From a virus: DNA of 36,006 bases. Numbering within the stretch: position 1 is the stretch's first letter; every line of letters begins with the position of its first letter. The stretch lies in IMG/VR virus record IMGVR_UViG_3300024979_000003, positions 1-36,006 of that record; one strand, 5' to 3'. Of this stretch, positions 1 to 7,408 are shown one piece after another. The position numbers and the translations under genes are program-made. The notes under the pieces are model-generated. The model saw only the letters and a list, made by a program, of their open reading frames with translations. It searched no databases and was not told the origin of the DNA.

Positions 1-127
1 CAACTAGAAGCAGGTTCATTCGCTACTAGCTATATCCCTACAGGTGCAAGTCAAGTAACACGCACGGCTGATGTGGCTACTATACAGGGGAGTAATTTCT
101 ATAGTTGGTTCGGCACAAATGAAGCAA
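1..127. repeat. Terminal direct repeat, left copy (contig closure)
   Basis: These 127 bases are identical to 35880-36006. A match of exactly 127 bases is what a de Bruijn assembler leaves when it closes a circle at k=127, so it most likely marks assembly overlap and not a biological terminal repeat. The reading frame of the fiber gene runs unbroken through the junction, which supports a circular or circularly permuted molecule of 35,879 bp. Confidence 0.93.
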
Positions 128-522
128 GCGTTACAGCCACATTTGATAGCCCAGCATCTGGCAACCGTAATGCATTATCTATTGATGACAACACGGCTAA
201 TAATTACCTACAGCTTCGCACTGAAACAGCAGACCCATTCTTCCGTCAAAAATGGATAGGAACAGAGCAGGTTGCGCTTGATTTAGGCACGATAACAGCT
301 AACACAATGAATAAAGCTGGATATGGCTTCAATGTGAATGACTATGCGGCTGTAATCAATGGTGGCACTGTAGGCACTGATACATCAGCAAGCACAATCA
401 TTGCTGACAGAATGCGTATCGGTACAAGCCAAGCAGGGGAATACTTGAATGGTCACGTTAAGTCTGTTTCATGCTATTCAACACGAAATACAGATGCAAC
501 GCTCAAAGGATTAACAGCATGA
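1..522 (+). CDS. Fiber/head-spike protein, C-terminal part (gene continues from 33771)
   Basis: Reading frame 1 is open from base 1 to the TGA at 520-522 and joins in frame with the ORF that starts at 33771. The joined gene encodes 876 residues; this part is the last 173. It begins with QLEAGSFATSYIPTG, followed by TRTADVATIQGSNFYSWFG, a segment recurring in phage fiber and virion proteins, then a beta-rich LamG-like domain ending in GHVKSVSCYSTRNTDATLKG. An ATG at 73 is internal and should not be taken as the start. The stop overlaps the next start (ATGA at 519-522), so translation is coupled. A surface or receptor-related role is inferred from domain type and position among head genes. Confidence 0.88.
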   Translation, partial: QLEAGSFATSYIPTGASQVTRTADVATIQGSNFYSWFGTNEASVTATFDSPASGNRNALSIDDNTANNYLQLRTETADPFFRQKWIGTEQVALDLGTITANTMNKAGYGFNVNDYAAVINGGTVGTDTSASTIIADRMRIGTSQAGEYLNGHVKSVSCYSTRNTDATLKGLTA

Positions 523-734
523 CCGACTTTTACCTAAAATTCGCTGATGAAGCTGAGGCTAATACAGTATTGGCAGATTTACAAGACTACTCAATTGATG
601 TGATTGGTGTGATTTACAAGAACGAAGTTGCAGTGAAAGGTTGGCACGTTAATTTACGAGGGGCTGATACAGAGCAGTTTGATGCATACAAGGCGACACC
701 AGACCCATCAACACCGTATAGGACATGGGCATGA
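519..734 (+). CDS. Small phage protein following the fiber gene
   Basis: 71 residues. The ATG at 519 overlaps the fiber stop (ATGA), and its own TGA overlaps the next ATG at 731. The sequence holds a WHVNLRG segment and ends PDPSTPYRTWA, a pattern seen in small proteins encoded next to phage fibers. There is no signal peptide or membrane segment. It may be a fiber accessory protein or chaperone; this is inferred from position only and the function is unknown. Confidence 0.75.
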   Translation: MTDFYLKFADEAEANTVLADLQDYSIDVIGVIYKNEVAVKGWHVNLRGADTEQFDAYKATPDPSTPYRTWA

Positions 735-1012
735 GTGAACAGGCGATTGTAATCATCATTACGGCTGTTTTTGGCGCATTAAACCTAGTGGATTGGTACA
801 CGACACGCACTGTATTGAAAGCAGGTGGTACAGAGGATAACAAGTTTACTGCTTTCGTGCTTCGATTCATCAATCTTGATGTGTATCTGGCCGGCAAAGC
901 AGCATTGGCTTTTTATGTTGGTTATCACATTGGATTTATATCCATGCCGTTTCTAGTATTTCTTACTACTTTGTATGGGTTCTATATGGTTAGGAACTGG
1001 AAGCAACTTTAG
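731..1012 (+). CDS. Small membrane protein, DUF5658-like
   Basis: 93 residues. The start at 731 is chosen because ATGA overlaps the preceding stop; an in-frame ATG lies 6 bases earlier at 725. Three hydrophobic stretches are visible (about 4-22, 52-68, 70-86). The segment LNLVDWYTTRTVLKAGGTEDN resembles the D-x-x-T ... GG-x-E-x-N signature of DUF5658 membrane proteins. It sits between the fiber accessory gene and the scaffold. A membrane protein among head genes is out of place; it could be a moron-type gene, but nothing shows its function. Confidence 0.7.
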   Translation: MSEQAIVIIITAVFGALNLVDWYTTRTVLKAGGTEDNKFTAFVLRFINLDVYLAGKAALAFYVGYHIGFISMPFLVFLTTLYGFYMVRNWKQL

Positions 1013-1016
1013 CAGT

Positions 1017-1037
1017 AAAGCCTACTGGGTGGCTTTT
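1017..1037 (+). terminator. Weak intrinsic terminator or processing hairpin before scaffold gene
   Basis: AAAGCC (1017-1022) pairs with GGCTTT (1031-1036) around an 8-base loop, followed by only four T residues. The short T tract suggests partial termination or RNA processing. It lies between the membrane protein and the scaffold gene. Confidence 0.45.
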
Positions 1038-1052
1038 ACCCTGGTCTTCATA

Positions 1053-1064
1053 CGCAGTGATGCG
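1053..1064 (+). promoter_or_regulatory. GNRA (GTGA) hairpin before scaffold ribosome site
   Basis: CGCA-GTGA-TGCG forms a four-pair stem closed by a GTGA tetraloop of the GNRA class. It ends 3 bases before the AAAGGAAA Shine-Dalgarno region of the scaffold gene. Two similar GTGA hairpins precede the coat gene at 1890 and 1923. Confidence 0.5.
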
Positions 1065-1081
1065 CTGAAAGGAAACACACG

Positions 1082-1876
1082 ATGTCAGAATTAGAGACAG
1101 GCCAAGACACGGCTATTGTAAACAATGAAGCTCAACCACTGGAAGCTAATCCAGAAAACTTAGCGGCTCCAACGGAAGGCACTGACACTCCGAAGGATGA
1201 ATCTAGTCAGGCTGATGATAAGAAGTTCACGCAAGCGGAACTCAACGAAATCATACAGAAAGAGAAAGCGAAGGCAGAAGCAAAGGCAGAGCGCAGGGCA
1301 TTAAAAGCCTATCGTGAAACCTTAGAACGATTCGCGCCACCTCAGCCACAGCAACCAGAACGTAAAGCCAGCGATAGACCAACACAAGCAGAATTTGCCA
1401 ATGTGGATGACTACGTTGAAGCCATGACTGAATGGAAACTAGGACAGGCAAACAAGGCATTCCAGCAACAACAGCAACAAGAACAACACAAGACGATCAC
1501 ACAGAAGACTGAATCCATCTATGCGGAAGCAGAGAAGATTGCAGGCTTTGACCGTGAGGCCTTTGACGAGTTACCGCTAACCAAGACCATTGCGGAAGCT
1601 CTGATAGAAAGTGAAGTTCCTGCTAAGTTGATGGCGCACCTTTCAGCCCATCCGGAAGAAGTGGACAGAATCGCAGCACTTAGTCCGACACGCCAAGCAG
1701 TAGAGATTGGCAAGATTGAAGACAAGTTAGCTTCTGCACCAAAAGTAAGTAATGCCCCAGCACCTATCAAGCCTATCGGTACACGCGGCGGTTCAACCAA
1801 TAATGACGTAAGCAAAATGTCAATGGAAGAATACGCAGCATACCGCAAGCAACAAGGGGCACAGTGGGCACGATAG
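1082..1876 (+). CDS. Scaffolding protein (P22 gp8-like position)
   Basis: 264 residues, beginning ATG after AAAGGAAACACACG. The protein is highly charged and Gln/Ala/Glu-rich with no globular signature: an acidic N-terminus (1-50), a long helical and coiled-coil stretch (about 50-145, including a run of Gln), and a C-terminal helix MSMEEYAAYRKQQGAQWAR rich in basic residues. P22 scaffold (303 residues) likewise binds coat through a C-terminal basic helix-turn-helix. Its place directly before coat supports the call. It guides procapsid assembly and leaves before DNA packaging; the role here is inferred from composition and synteny. Confidence 0.82.
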   Translation: MSELETGQDTAIVNNEAQPLEANPENLAAPTEGTDTPKDESSQADDKKFTQAELNEIIQKEKAKAEAKAERRALKAYRETLERFAPPQPQQPERKASDRPTQAEFANVDDYVEAMTEWKLGQANKAFQQQQQQEQHKTITQKTESIYAEAEKIAGFDREAFDELPLTKTIAEALIESEVPAKLMAHLSAHPEEVDRIAALSPTRQAVEIGKIEDKLASAPKVSNAPAPIKPIGTRGGSTNNDVSKMSMEEYAAYRKQQGAQWAR

Positions 1877-1886
1877 TTTAACGCTC

Positions 1887-1936
1887 TAACGCTGTGAAGC
1901 GCCGAGCACCCTTCATTTTTAACGCTGTGAAGCGCC
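1887..1936 (+). repeat. Direct repeat of a GTGA-loop hairpin before the coat gene
   Basis: TAACGCTGTGAAGCGCC occurs twice, at 1887-1903 and 1920-1936, 33 bases apart. Each copy folds as CGCT-GTGA-AGCG, a four-pair stem with a GNRA tetraloop. The second copy ends next to the AAAGGAAATAAT ribosome site of the coat gene. Possible roles are mRNA stabilisation, translational enhancement of the most abundant virion protein, or protein binding. Confidence 0.7.
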
Positions 1937-1948
1937 AAAGGAAATAAT

Positions 1949-3157
1949 ATGTCTAATAGTTTAGTCACCTGCTCAGTGGTTGCAAAAGAATCACTGGCAA
2001 TTTTAGAAAACATGTTGGGCTTTTCTGCCAACGTAAACCGCGACTGGGAAGACGAGTTCACTGGCAATATGTCACGTGGCTATGCGCCTGGTTCTACCAT
2101 CAACATCAAAAAACCACCACGCTACACATATCGTGCAGGCCGTGTGGCAGTGCCTCAGTCAACCACTGAAAGCACCATTCCATTGACACTATCTCAAGGC
2201 GGTACTGACCTAAACTTTACAAGTGCAGAGCGTACTTTGTCATTGACTAAACTTGAATCAAAACTTCAAGCAGCAATGGCAACCGTAGCCAACGAGATTG
2301 ACCGTCAAGGTTTGGATTTAGCTCGCACTTCAGTGTTTAACGCATTGAACTCAACCTATGCATCACCAAACACACAAGCTCTGGCTATCGGTGCTGTAAC
2401 TGATATTAACCGCAGACTTGATGAGATGGGCGCACCTCGTGACCGTCAACGTTCACTGGCTCTATCACCAGCATTGAATGCTAACTTCGTGACTGGATTT
2501 GCTGGTCTGTTCAATGGTCAATCACAAATCAGCAAGCAGTTTGGCTCTGGCGTGATGGTTGATTCACTGGGCTTGAGCTATGCAATGGATCAGAACGTGG
2601 CAACACACTCAAACGGTGCTGGTACAGCTTCAAACGTGAACGGTGCAAACCAGACTGGCGCCACTATCACAGTAGCGGCAACTGGTGCAGGTACTATCAC
2701 TAAGGGCACAGTTATCACATTGCCTGGCGTGTATGCCGTTAATCCACAATCACGTCAATCTACCGGCGTATTGGCTCAGTTTGTCATCACTGCTGACGTG
2801 GCTCAAGGTGCAACATCACTGCCTATTAGTCCAGCTATCGTAACATCTGGCGCATTCCAGAACGTAACAGCATCACCTACAACTGGTCAGCCATTCGTTA
2901 TCTTCGGTGCAGCATCTACCAGCTACAGCACATCAGTTGGTTACCACAAAGACGCATTCACTCTGGCATCAGTGCCATTGTGGGCACCTCCAGGCGGTAA
3001 AGGTGTGATTGACGTAGCACAGGAAAGCTATAAAGGCTTGAACCTGAAAGTGACAGAGTTCTACGATGGTGTGAATGACAACAGCATCATGCGTATCGAC
3101 ATTCTTTTTGCCTGGGCTGCTACATACCCTGAGTTGGCTGTTAAATACGCTCTGTAA
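1949..3157 (+). CDS. Major capsid (coat) protein, P22 gp5 family
   Basis: 402 residues; P22 coat is 430. The N-terminus (SLVTCSVVAKESLAILENML ... VNRDWEDEF) and TINIKKPPRYTYRAGR at about residues 50-65 match the P22 coat family (HK97 fold). A beta-rich region at about 215-320 with many Thr/Gly/Ala residues fits the inserted domain that P22 coat carries. The ribosome site AAAGGAAATAAT is strong and preceded by two hairpins. A clear terminator follows the gene. It builds the icosahedral shell with the scaffold just upstream. Confidence 0.93.
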   Translation: MSNSLVTCSVVAKESLAILENMLGFSANVNRDWEDEFTGNMSRGYAPGSTINIKKPPRYTYRAGRVAVPQSTTESTIPLTLSQGGTDLNFTSAERTLSLTKLESKLQAAMATVANEIDRQGLDLARTSVFNALNSTYASPNTQALAIGAVTDINRRLDEMGAPRDRQRSLALSPALNANFVTGFAGLFNGQSQISKQFGSGVMVDSLGLSYAMDQNVATHSNGAGTASNVNGANQTGATITVAATGAGTITKGTVITLPGVYAVNPQSRQSTGVLAQFVITADVAQGATSLPISPAIVTSGAFQNVTASPTTGQPFVIFGAASTSYSTSVGYHKDAFTLASVPLWAPPGGKGVIDVAQESYKGLNLKVTEFYDGVNDNSIMRIDILFAWAATYPELAVKYAL

Positions 3158-3163
3158 TCAATT

Positions 3164-3192
3164 AGCCCCTTAACTGGGGCTTTTCTTTTTTA
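3164..3192 (+). terminator. Intrinsic terminator after coat gene
   Basis: AGCCCC (3164-3169) pairs with GGGGCT (3176-3181) around TTAACT, followed by TTTTCTTTTTT. It would trim late transcripts after coat unless the polymerase is antiterminated, so coat may be expressed above the genes downstream. Confidence 0.8.
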
Positions 3193-3202
3193 AGGAATCA
3201 AT

Positions 3203-3601
3203 ATGACCATCGCTTTATCAAAAGGCTACGCTGGCCTAGCTGCCGGTTCAGTAGTCAAGCTCTCTACTCAGGTAGAGGCTGCTTTAATCGCGCAGGGTTT
3301 TGCAACGACTTCAAGTGCTGCATTGACCAATGGCGCTCAGACCAACAACCTTAACTCTGGCACTGTGGCTATCGCTGCTGGGGCTTCATCTGTTGTAGTA
3401 ACCAATAGCCAAGTTGACGCTAACAGCAAAATCTTTGCAGTAGTGGCGCAAGCTGCGGCTGACGGTACTTTGCTGCGTGTTGAGCGTATCGTGCCTGCTG
3501 CTGGTTCATTCACCATCTACGGCACAGCTAATGCAACTGCTGATACTTATGTGGATTGGAGCATTCTCAATCCATCAGGATTAGTAACGGCTAAGGCTTA
3601 G
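3203..3601 (+). CDS. Small virion protein after coat, possible head decoration protein
   Basis: 132 residues, with ribosome site AAGGAATCAAT before the ATG. The protein is Ala/Val/Thr/Ser-rich and mostly predicted beta. A short N-terminal motif (KGYAGLAAGSVVKLSTQVEA) resembles the entry segment of small phage head proteins, and the rest looks like a beta-sandwich. No membrane segment or catalytic motif is seen. Position after coat and composition suggest a capsid decoration or head-stabilising protein; this is an inference. Confidence 0.65.
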   Translation: MTIALSKGYAGLAAGSVVKLSTQVEAALIAQGFATTSSAALTNGAQTNNLNSGTVAIAAGASSVVVTNSQVDANSKIFAVVAQAAADGTLLRVERIVPAAGSFTIYGTANATADTYVDWSILNPSGLVTAKA

Positions 3602-3657
3602 TAGTTTTTTAACAGGGCTTTGCAAGAGGCTCTGTCATAAAGACTATTGGAGGGTAT

Positions 3658-4359
3658 ATGGCAACTGCACAAACCATTATTTATGACGCGCTAAAAGAGA
3701 TTGGCGTGCTCGGCGAGGATGAAACACCATCAGCATCAATGGCTGACGATGCCTTACGCGCATTGAATCGCTTGATGGAATTGTGGAGTAATGACCAAGC
3801 CTTTGCTTATGTAGCAAGCTCAGTATCTCATGCCATGACGACTGCGGCTAGTTTTACCATTGGCCCATCAGGGGATGAAATCACCGATAGGCCGATTGAC
3901 ATCGAGACAGCAACCGTTGACCTGAACGGCATCACTTATCCTGTAAAAGTCATCAGCAATCAGGAATATGACAGCATCACCTATAAGGGCGCATTTGGCT
4001 CATATCCTACCTTCATTTACTATGCAGGAACGATGCCAAACGGTACAGTTTACACATGGCCTTTGGCTTCTAACTGTACGCTGAATATGCGCGTGTTGAA
4101 CATCGTAAACAGCTTTGCAACGTTAGCTACTACAGTCATCATGCCGCCTGGCTATGAAGAAGCATTAATCAAGAATCTAGCGGTGAATATCGCGCCTCAA
4201 TATCCTGGGATTGTTGTTTCACCTATCACTATCAATGCGGCTAGGACTTCATTTAAAGCTCTACAGCGCACAAATAACGTTATCCCATTACTAAGTATTG
4301 ACGGCATGCTTTTAAACCGTCATGGCGGCAATATCGCAGCATTCATAGGTGGTTACTAA
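3658..4359 (+). CDS. Head completion / portal-tail adaptor, P22 gp4-like
   Basis: 233 residues, ATG after GGAGGGTAT. The N-terminus (TIIYDALKEIGVLGEDETPSA..ADDALRALNRLMELWSND) is the helical signature of the P22 gp4-type packaged-DNA stabilisation factor, longer here than P22 gp4 (166 residues). In P22, gp4 binds under the portal ring after packaging and starts tail assembly. The order coat, gp4-like, gp10-like is the same as in P22. The TAA overlaps the next ATG (TAATG). Confidence 0.85.
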   Translation: MATAQTIIYDALKEIGVLGEDETPSASMADDALRALNRLMELWSNDQAFAYVASSVSHAMTTAASFTIGPSGDEITDRPIDIETATVDLNGITYPVKVISNQEYDSITYKGAFGSYPTFIYYAGTMPNGTVYTWPLASNCTLNMRVLNIVNSFATLATTVIMPPGYEEALIKNLAVNIAPQYPGIVVSPITINAARTSFKALQRTNNVIPLLSIDGMLLNRHGGNIAAFIGGY

Positions 4360-5765
4360 TGCGCTATCCGCTATTTGGCATCGGTCAAACCAGCAAATCA
4401 GTGATGGTGACTGCTGAACAGAGAACAAATCTGTATCTTGAGTTTGTCACCGATGAAGATAAAAGCAAGGTGATTGCCTATGGTACGCCAGGGCTTGACC
4501 TGTTCACCTCATTTGGAGATACGCCAGTACGTGGCGGTATGGAATTGGGTGACTATAACTATGTAGTGCATCGCGGCACTTTGTGGGAAGTGAATAATGC
4601 GGCTGTAGCTGTGAATCGAGGGACTTTAGACACTACATCAGGCCGTGTGAGCATGGCTAATAACGGCAATACTCTGCAAATCGTTGATGGCACTTATGGC
4701 TACACCTACAACACGACTACCAACGTATTTACCAAGATTACAGACGCTGACTTTGTACCGGCACAGACTAACACATGGATTGATGGATATTTCATCACAG
4801 ACCAGCGCGGCTCAACAGATAAAACCAAGTGGGGCCGTTATTCATGGTCAACCGATGGCCTGACTTATAACGCATTGGACTTTGCATCAGCAGAGGCTAA
4901 CCCTGACAAGATAGTGCGCGTCTATAACGATAACCGCGAACTTGTTTTATTCGGTGAAGTGACTACAGAGTTTCACTCTAACTCAGGCGCATTAGACCTG
5001 CCATTTGTACGCCAGTCAGTGATTGAGTGGGGATTAGCTGCGGTCAACTCAGTAGCGAAGATGAACGGCTCTATCATCTATCTAGGCCGCAACCGCATGG
5101 GAAAAACTCAGGTGCTGGTATTGAATGGCTATACACCGCAAGAGGTATCTAACCAAGAGATTAGCAATACCTTTGACAGCTATGGCGATATTTCAAACGC
5201 ATCTGGCTATTCATACATGCTCGGCGGTCATCCAATGTACGTGCTTAACTTCCCTACAGTGGGCAAATCATGGCTATACGATGGCTCTACAAATCTATGG
5301 TCAAAACTCAGCAGCGGATTAACACAGACCCAATATTTGGGTAACTTTGCCAATACGTTCACTGTAGTGAGCAAAGTGCTAGTCTATGACTATCAAAATG
5401 GCAATATCTACACCATCAATGCCAACACTTACACCGACAATGGCACGCCGATTGTGCGTGAAATGTCATCACGTCATATTTTTGATGAAAAGTATCACAC
5501 TATAGGCCGTATCTGGATGGATATGGAAACAGGCGTAGGACTTGTGAACGGTCAAGGCTCTAATCCTCAAGTCATGCTGAAAATATCAAAGAACGGCGGC
5601 AGGACAACACCAGTTGAACGGTGGGCAGCATTGGGCAGAATTGGCTCTTATATTGCTCGTGTAATTTGGAACAGGCTCGGTGCTTCGCGTGATTTTGTGG
5701 TAACTGCACGTATTACAGACCCAGTGAAAATCGTCATTATCGGTGCATGGGTAGATATGCAATGA
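4359..5765 (+). CDS. Packaged DNA stabilisation / tail hub protein, P22 gp10-like
   Basis: 468 residues against 472 in P22 gp10. Family landmarks include RYPLFGIGQTSKS at the start, AEQRTNLYLE near 25, YGTPGLDLF near 45, and a run of beta-propeller-like repeats. In P22, gp10 forms the ring below gp4 to which the tail needle and tailspikes attach. The gene overlaps its upstream neighbour by one base and the next gene by four (ATGA at 5762). Confidence 0.88.
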   Translation: MRYPLFGIGQTSKSVMVTAEQRTNLYLEFVTDEDKSKVIAYGTPGLDLFTSFGDTPVRGGMELGDYNYVVHRGTLWEVNNAAVAVNRGTLDTTSGRVSMANNGNTLQIVDGTYGYTYNTTTNVFTKITDADFVPAQTNTWIDGYFITDQRGSTDKTKWGRYSWSTDGLTYNALDFASAEANPDKIVRVYNDNRELVLFGEVTTEFHSNSGALDLPFVRQSVIEWGLAAVNSVAKMNGSIIYLGRNRMGKTQVLVLNGYTPQEVSNQEISNTFDSYGDISNASGYSYMLGGHPMYVLNFPTVGKSWLYDGSTNLWSKLSSGLTQTQYLGNFANTFTVVSKVLVYDYQNGNIYTINANTYTDNGTPIVREMSSRHIFDEKYHTIGRIWMDMETGVGLVNGQGSNPQVMLKISKNGGRTTPVERWAALGRIGSYIARVIWNRLGASRDFVVTARITDPVKIVIIGAWVDMQ

Positions 5766-6013
5766 ACATCACTCAGCCTACACAGAATCAGCCGGTACAA
5801 AATGGCGATTCAATAGACCGTAACTGGTACACGTTCTTTGTAAATGTTAGAAACTATATCAACTGGAACTCCCAAAGCGGGACTACGGCAAACAGGCCAA
5901 CTCAGTTTTTGATGATAGGCCAGCAATATTACGACACTACGCTAGGTTATCCAGTATTCGTGCATTCTGTCAGCCCTGTAGTGTGGCATAACGCGGCAGG
6001 GGTAGCTGTATGA
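5762..6013 (+). CDS. Small tail-associated protein in the position of the P22 tail needle
   Basis: 83 residues; the ATG at 5762 overlaps the gp10-like stop. It contains SGTTANRPTQFLMIGQQYYDTTLGYPVFVHS..VVWHNAAG in interrupted form, a compact beta motif common at the ends of phage fibers and needle-linked proteins. In P22 this slot holds gp26, a 233-residue trimeric coiled-coil plug; the present protein is far too short to be a full needle. It may be a reduced plug or tip protein, or an adaptor. Function is not established. Confidence 0.65.
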   Translation: MNITQPTQNQPVQNGDSIDRNWYTFFVNVRNYINWNSQSGTTANRPTQFLMIGQQYYDTTLGYPVFVHSVSPVVWHNAAGVAV

Positions 6014-6378
6014 GCTTTATTGATGATTTGGCGCATGATTTGCAGTTAAGCAATACACATGCAACAGTCGAACAGTTTAAAACGTTCCTACAGCGTTGCA
6101 GGATTTGGCAGTATGAATGGGGCGCAATCATGGCACTTGATAATGATATGCATATCCATGTCTTCACCCATTACCGCAAAAAAGTATTTTTAAGAAGGCC
6201 ACTCAGAGAAGTGGCTTTTTTTATGTTCAATCAGTACGAAACAATCACCACATCCATCATGAAAACAAAGCCAGATGCGCTTGCATTTGATTTACGGATG
6301 GGGTGGAAGCTAGACCACGAGGATGAAAGCAAGTGGCATTTAACGATGACAAAAGAGGATTTTAAGTATGTTCAATAA
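6010..6378 (+). CDS. GNAT-like head assembly protein (P22 gp14 / DUF2824-like)
   Basis: 122 residues, ATGA overlap with the previous stop. The C-terminal half (REVAFFMFNQYETITTSIMK...ALAFDLRMGWKL) follows the pattern of a GNAT fold around its acceptor-side helix. P22 gp14, at the same map position, belongs to DUF2824, which is related to acetyltransferases. The classical acetyl-CoA loop (R/Q-x-x-G-x-G/A) is not evident, so enzymatic activity is doubtful. Confidence 0.6.
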   Translation: MSFIDDLAHDLQLSNTHATVEQFKTFLQRCRIWQYEWGAIMALDNDMHIHVFTHYRKKVFLRRPLREVAFFMFNQYETITTSIMKTKPDALAFDLRMGWKLDHEDESKWHLTMTKEDFKYVQ

Positions 6379-7399
6379 TAAATTTAATCGTTTGATGCCT
6401 CATCCTGGCTATAACGATGCAGGCAGCATTGTCAGTGCTGGTGCTTCTATCATTGGCGGTGCAATGGGTTCTAGTGCGGCAAGTGACGCGGCAGACGCTC
6501 AAGCGGAATCAGCGGCAGCAGCACAGGCAGAACAAAAGCGCGAATATGACCTAAACCGTCAGGACTTGCAGCCATACCGTGAAGCTGGTGCGTCAGGTGT
6601 CAATAAACTGGCTTACCTGTTAGGGCTTGATACTCCAACTAATAGCACATCATCAGGCAGCAGCGCAGACAAGCCATTAACGCAGCAGGAATGGCAAGCA
6701 CAGAACGCTTCAAATAATACATGGAACTGGCGTGCTAATCCTGATATTGGCACTTCACCGATTGACCATCGCTTATTTGGCTTTCAGGATAGACCTGTTA
6801 CCAGAACTGGCGCATCAAACGAAACATATCAGCAATACCTAGATAAATACAACGCATCACATAAGGCAGTGAATACTGCGCCTCGTGATAGCACATTTGG
6901 CTCATTGCTCAAGAAGTTTGACCAGAACGACTTGAATAATGACGTTGTTTATCAGAACGGCCTTAAATTTGGCTTAGACCAAGGCACAGGCGCGATTGAT
7001 TCTAGGGCAAGGGCTAGTGGTTCAAGTGATAGCGGTGCAGTATTGAAAGAGCTTACACGTTACGCGAATGACTACGGCACGACTAAGGCTAACGATTCTT
7101 ACAATCGCTACACTGCTGACAATAACGGCATCTATAACAAACTGGCTGGCATTGCAGGCGTAGGGCAGACAGCAACCAATACAGGCGTACAGGCTGGGCA
7201 GCAATCTGCGAATAACATATCCAATATCCTGCAATCAGCCGGTAACGCTCGTAGTGCTGGCATCATCGGCTCTAATAACGCATGGGCTAATGCAATGGCA
7301 GGCGTAGCTAATCAGAACTGGGGATATACACCTAATGTATACGGTAGTGGCCCAGTGGGCACGAATGGCGCAGGCGGCACTGGCATAATCTGGAATTAA
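6368..7399 (+). CDS. DNA ejection / internal virion protein, P22 gp7-like
   Basis: 343 residues. It overlaps the previous gene by 11 bases. The N-terminus has a small-residue stretch SAGASIIGGAMGSSAASDAADAQ, then a helix and YDLNRQDLQPYREAG, a pattern found in phage DNA-transfer proteins. The C-terminal third is Asn/Gly/Ala-rich. P22 gp7 is 229 residues, so this version is longer. It is the first of three consecutive genes in the ejection-protein slot (7, 20, 16). It is probably packaged in the head and delivered into the envelope with the DNA. Confidence 0.75.
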   Translation: MFNNKFNRLMPHPGYNDAGSIVSAGASIIGGAMGSSAASDAADAQAESAAAAQAEQKREYDLNRQDLQPYREAGASGVNKLAYLLGLDTPTNSTSSGSSADKPLTQQEWQAQNASNNTWNWRANPDIGTSPIDHRLFGFQDRPVTRTGASNETYQQYLDKYNASHKAVNTAPRDSTFGSLLKKFDQNDLNNDVVYQNGLKFGLDQGTGAIDSRARASGSSDSGAVLKELTRYANDYGTTKANDSYNRYTADNNGIYNKLAGIAGVGQTATNTGVQAGQQSANNISNILQSAGNARSAGIIGSNNAWANAMAGVANQNWGYTPNVYGSGPVGTNGAGGTGIIWN

Positions 7400-7408
7400 G
7401 GAAAAATA

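Noticed and set aside
1-127. Biological direct terminal repeats of the virion DNA
   Set aside because: The repeat is exactly 127 bases, lies inside a gene far from the terminase genes, and the terminase is of a headful type; assembly overlap is the simpler explanation.
1519-2067. 182-codon open frame on the - strand across scaffold and coat
   Set aside because: It lies antisense to two well-supported virion genes, has no ribosome site and no recognisable protein features.
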